This document shows, in pieces, positions 62,159-64,000 of a stretch of 64,000 nt of DNA (positions are counted from its first letter, which is position 1; every line of letters starts with the position of its first letter). Below the pieces are notes generated by a model. The model was not told where the DNA came from and made no database searches. It saw only the letters and a list, made by a program, of their open reading frames with translations. A program made the translations under genes and the position numbers. The DNA comes from Thioalkalivibrio thiocyanoxidans ARh2 (GTDB lineage: Bacteria > Pseudomonadota > Gammaproteobacteria > Ectothiorhodospirales > Ectothiorhodospiraceae): the NCBI RefSeq assembly GCF_000385215.1, contig NZ_ARQK01000048.1:1-64000 (forward strand). Direction: 5' to 3'.

Positions 62159-63037
62159 ATGCTCTGGGACGGGTTACTTCTGCTGGGGCTGCTGGCTGGG
62201 GTGCTGGGCGTGCGGTGGCTGGCCTTGTGGGTGGCCCGGTTTGGCTGGGGCTTGAGTATCCGGCTGTACGAGCGGGCGGGACAGACTGCGCAGGATGAAC
62301 GCGTGCGGTCTGTGGTGGCCGCTGCGCGATCGCGGCTTCCGGGTTTGACGTACTGGGTGGAGGCCCGGCTCACCCCGCGCCGTTTTCCCGGTCTGCCGTT
62401 GACGCTGGTCGTGATTTCGGCGGTGTATCTGCTGGGACTGTTCGCCGGACTGATCGAGGAACTGGTCGAGGCCGATGAGCTGGTGCGTCTGGATACGGCC
62501 GTGAATGCGATGCTGGCGCCGCTTCGTACGGACGCCACCGTGGCTGCGTTCGCCTGGCTTACGGGGCTGGGTGGATCGGTCGCGCTGACGGCGGTTGTAG
62601 TGGTGACGACGGCACTCGTCTGGGGCCTTCGGCACGCCTACATGATCCCGGGGTTGTGGACGACGCTGATCGGATCCCAGATCACCATTTATTTGATGAA
62701 GTTGGTGCTGGACCGCGAACGCCCCGAATTTCTGTTCGATATCGCCGCGACGTCACCGTCGTTCCCCAGCGGGCATGCGGCCGGGGCGATGGCGGTTTAC
62801 GGATTTGTGGCCTATATCGTCGCGCGCCACCTGGTGACGGCGCGTCAGCGTTTCGAGCTGGTCTACTGGACGGTGGTGCTTGTGGCCATGATCGGGTTCA
62901 GCCGCATGCTGCTGACTCTCCATTACCTCAGTGATGTCGTCGCGGGTTTTGTGGTGGGTGCGTTCTGGTTGCTGGTCGGTTTTGCGATGGCCGAGCAGCT
63001 GCGCCTGCGCCAGCACACGGGGAACGGGCATGCATGA
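62159..63037 (+). CDS. PAP2-superfamily membrane phosphatase
   Basis: I prefer ATG 62159, preceded by AGGGGAAAG, over GTG 62138. The 292-residue protein has six or more membrane helices and all three PAP2 signatures: KLVLDRERP, PSFPSGHAAG and SRMLLTLHYLSDV. It probably dephosphorylates undecaprenyl or phosphatidyl-glycerol phosphates at the periplasmic face. The N-terminal 110 residues add extra helices not found in the smallest PAP2 proteins. Confidence 0.9.
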   Translation: MLWDGLLLLGLLAGVLGVRWLALWVARFGWGLSIRLYERAGQTAQDERVRSVVAAARSRLPGLTYWVEARLTPRRFPGLPLTLVVISAVYLLGLFAGLIEELVEADELVRLDTAVNAMLAPLRTDATVAAFAWLTGLGGSVALTAVVVVTTALVWGLRHAYMIPGLWTTLIGSQITIYLMKLVLDRERPEFLFDIAATSPSFPSGHAAGAMAVYGFVAYIVARHLVTARQRFELVYWTVVLVAMIGFSRMLLTLHYLSDVVAGFVVGAFWLLVGFAMAEQLRLRQHTGNGHA

Positions 63038-63141
63038 GCGAGGAGGCAAGTGGTGAGATGCCGCAAGCAGGTGCGTGACGAAGGCTCAAGGGGCTCCGGG
63101 GATTTTCGGGTACGCTGAGCTTTCCGACGCGGGACGGACCC

Positions 63142-63912
63142 ATGGAAACGAGTGCACCAAGGCGATATCCCCGGCTGTGGCTTGGATTGCTGCTGTTCCT
63201 AGCAGGGATGGTCGGCGTGGTGGCCCTCGGGGTCACGGTGGTGCCGCAGCTGATGGACGGGAATGGGGCCGTTCCCCCTTTGTGGGTCGTGTTGCTGGCT
63301 GGTGTTGTGCAGGGCGCGGCCGTTGTTGCGTTCGCGGTGTGGTTGGGCCTTTTGCTCGGTCCGCAGGTGGGCCTGCATGCCCCGGGGTTCGAGGCGGTGG
63401 CATTGAATCGGTCGGTTCTGGCGGCTCTGCGGCCCCAGCTCCTGCCCGGACTCATGGCCGGCGGGGTGGCGGGTATCGGCTTGTTTGCGATCGGCGGTTA
63501 CGCCTCGCCGGTGGCTCTTGCCGGGGTCGAGCCTCAGTTCACTGTGCCACTGCTCGCACGCGTGCTCTACGGGGGGATTACGGAAGAGTTGCTCTTGCGA
63601 TGGGGTGCCATGACCCTGCTCGTCTGGCTGGCGTGGCGATTTCTGCAACGGCGGCAGGATGCACCTCGCGCGGGATATGTGTGGCTCGCCATCGTTGCGA
63701 GCGCACTGCTGTTCGGGGCAGGGCACCTTCCCGCCGTTGCGGTGCATCTCGATACCTGGACACCTGAGGTCGTGCTGTTCGTGATGGGGGCGAATGGTGT
63801 CTTCGGCGTTCTGTTCGGTTATCTGTTCTGGCGATACGGTCTGGAAGCGGCAATGATTGCGCACGCCCTTACCCACGCGGTGGCCTGGTCCGCTGATGGG
63901 ATCGTGACCTAG
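63142..63912 (+). CDS. CPBP-family intramembrane metalloprotease
   Basis: This 256-residue protein has about seven membrane helices and the CPBP/Rce1 motifs: GGITEELLLRWG (EExxxR), FGAGHLP and FWRYGLEAAMIAHALTH. Members cleave prenylated-like or unknown membrane substrates; bacterial roles are mostly undefined. It follows the PAP2 gene by 105 bases in the same direction. The remaining 88 bases of the window show nothing. Confidence 0.9.
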   Translation: METSAPRRYPRLWLGLLLFLAGMVGVVALGVTVVPQLMDGNGAVPPLWVVLLAGVVQGAAVVAFAVWLGLLLGPQVGLHAPGFEAVALNRSVLAALRPQLLPGLMAGGVAGIGLFAIGGYASPVALAGVEPQFTVPLLARVLYGGITEELLLRWGAMTLLVWLAWRFLQRRQDAPRAGYVWLAIVASALLFGAGHLPAVAVHLDTWTPEVVLFVMGANGVFGVLFGYLFWRYGLEAAMIAHALTHAVAWSADGIVT

Positions 63913-64000
63913 CAGCAAGGTTTGGGCGGCTGGAGTCGGCGTGCCTGTCGCCTTCGAGGTCGCGCGGAGCCAATGGCAGGGTCTGGCCACGGGCGTACGC

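Overview
The window looks like a chromosome segment of a haloalkaliphilic, thiocyanate-oxidising gammaproteobacterium of the Thioalkalivibrio type. The strongest evidence is a 548-residue Tat-exported copper enzyme at 18789-20435 whose residues match, number for number, the copper ligands and catalytic residues I remember for thiocyanate dehydrogenase of Thioalkalivibrio paradoxus. The right third (about 41-64 kb) is visibly richer in G+C and carries housekeeping genes with many acidic residues, as expected of a halophile.

Layout. (1) 1-9.8 kb is an accessory patchwork: a Fic-protein tail, a duplicated unknown gene, a 1590-residue protein with two tyrosine-recombinase domains, a decayed IS481-type transposase, a phd antitoxin with a broken toxin, an SRAP/YedK gene and three tandem antitoxin-like DUF2384 genes. 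(2) 10.0-30.6 kb is the thiocyanate cluster. The leftward genes are BNR lipoprotein, TonB receptor, flavocytochrome c (fccB, fccA), tatA, copD and copC. The rightward genes are thiocyanate dehydrogenase, two FtsX-type permease/ATPase pairs, a membrane-anchored protein, a lipoprotein, a sensor kinase and a sigma-54 activator. A cytochrome c gene closes the cluster on the minus strand. (3) 31.8-37.3 kb holds an unknown membrane protein and a LysR-controlled redox/detoxification group (VOC, FMN reductase, SDR, DoxX). (4) 37.9-41.0 kb is an integration module (HD protein, integrase, excisionase, Xre repressor) next to tRNA-Arg(ACG), probably one end of an island. (5) 41-55.4 kb is core: metallohydrolase, methyltransferase, phosphatase, DEAD helicase, glyoxalase I, lytic transglycosylase, aat, acetyltransferase, trxB, nrdA and nrdB. 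(6) 55.4-60.9 kb is again accessory: an integron-cassette-like stretch without an integrase (including AbiV), a duplicated REP-associated transposase and small DUF4160/DUF2442/CopG genes. (7) 61.1-63.9 kb carries BON, PAP2 and CPBP membrane or envelope genes.

How the genes may work together. Thiocyanate dehydrogenase is exported folded, which fits a dedicated TatA, and needs copper in the periplasm. The TonB receptor, Cys-rich lipoprotein, CopC and CopD are plausible copper-supply parts, and the flavocytochrome and cytochrome c plausible electron acceptors. Between copC and the dehydrogenase gene lie two divergent sigma-54-type (GG-N10-GC) promoters around a shared inverted repeat, and the same cluster encodes a membrane sensor kinase and a GAFTGA-containing sigma-54 activator. 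This suggests a self-contained, signal-dependent thiocyanate regulon. Function, regulation and island boundaries are inferences from sequence only.
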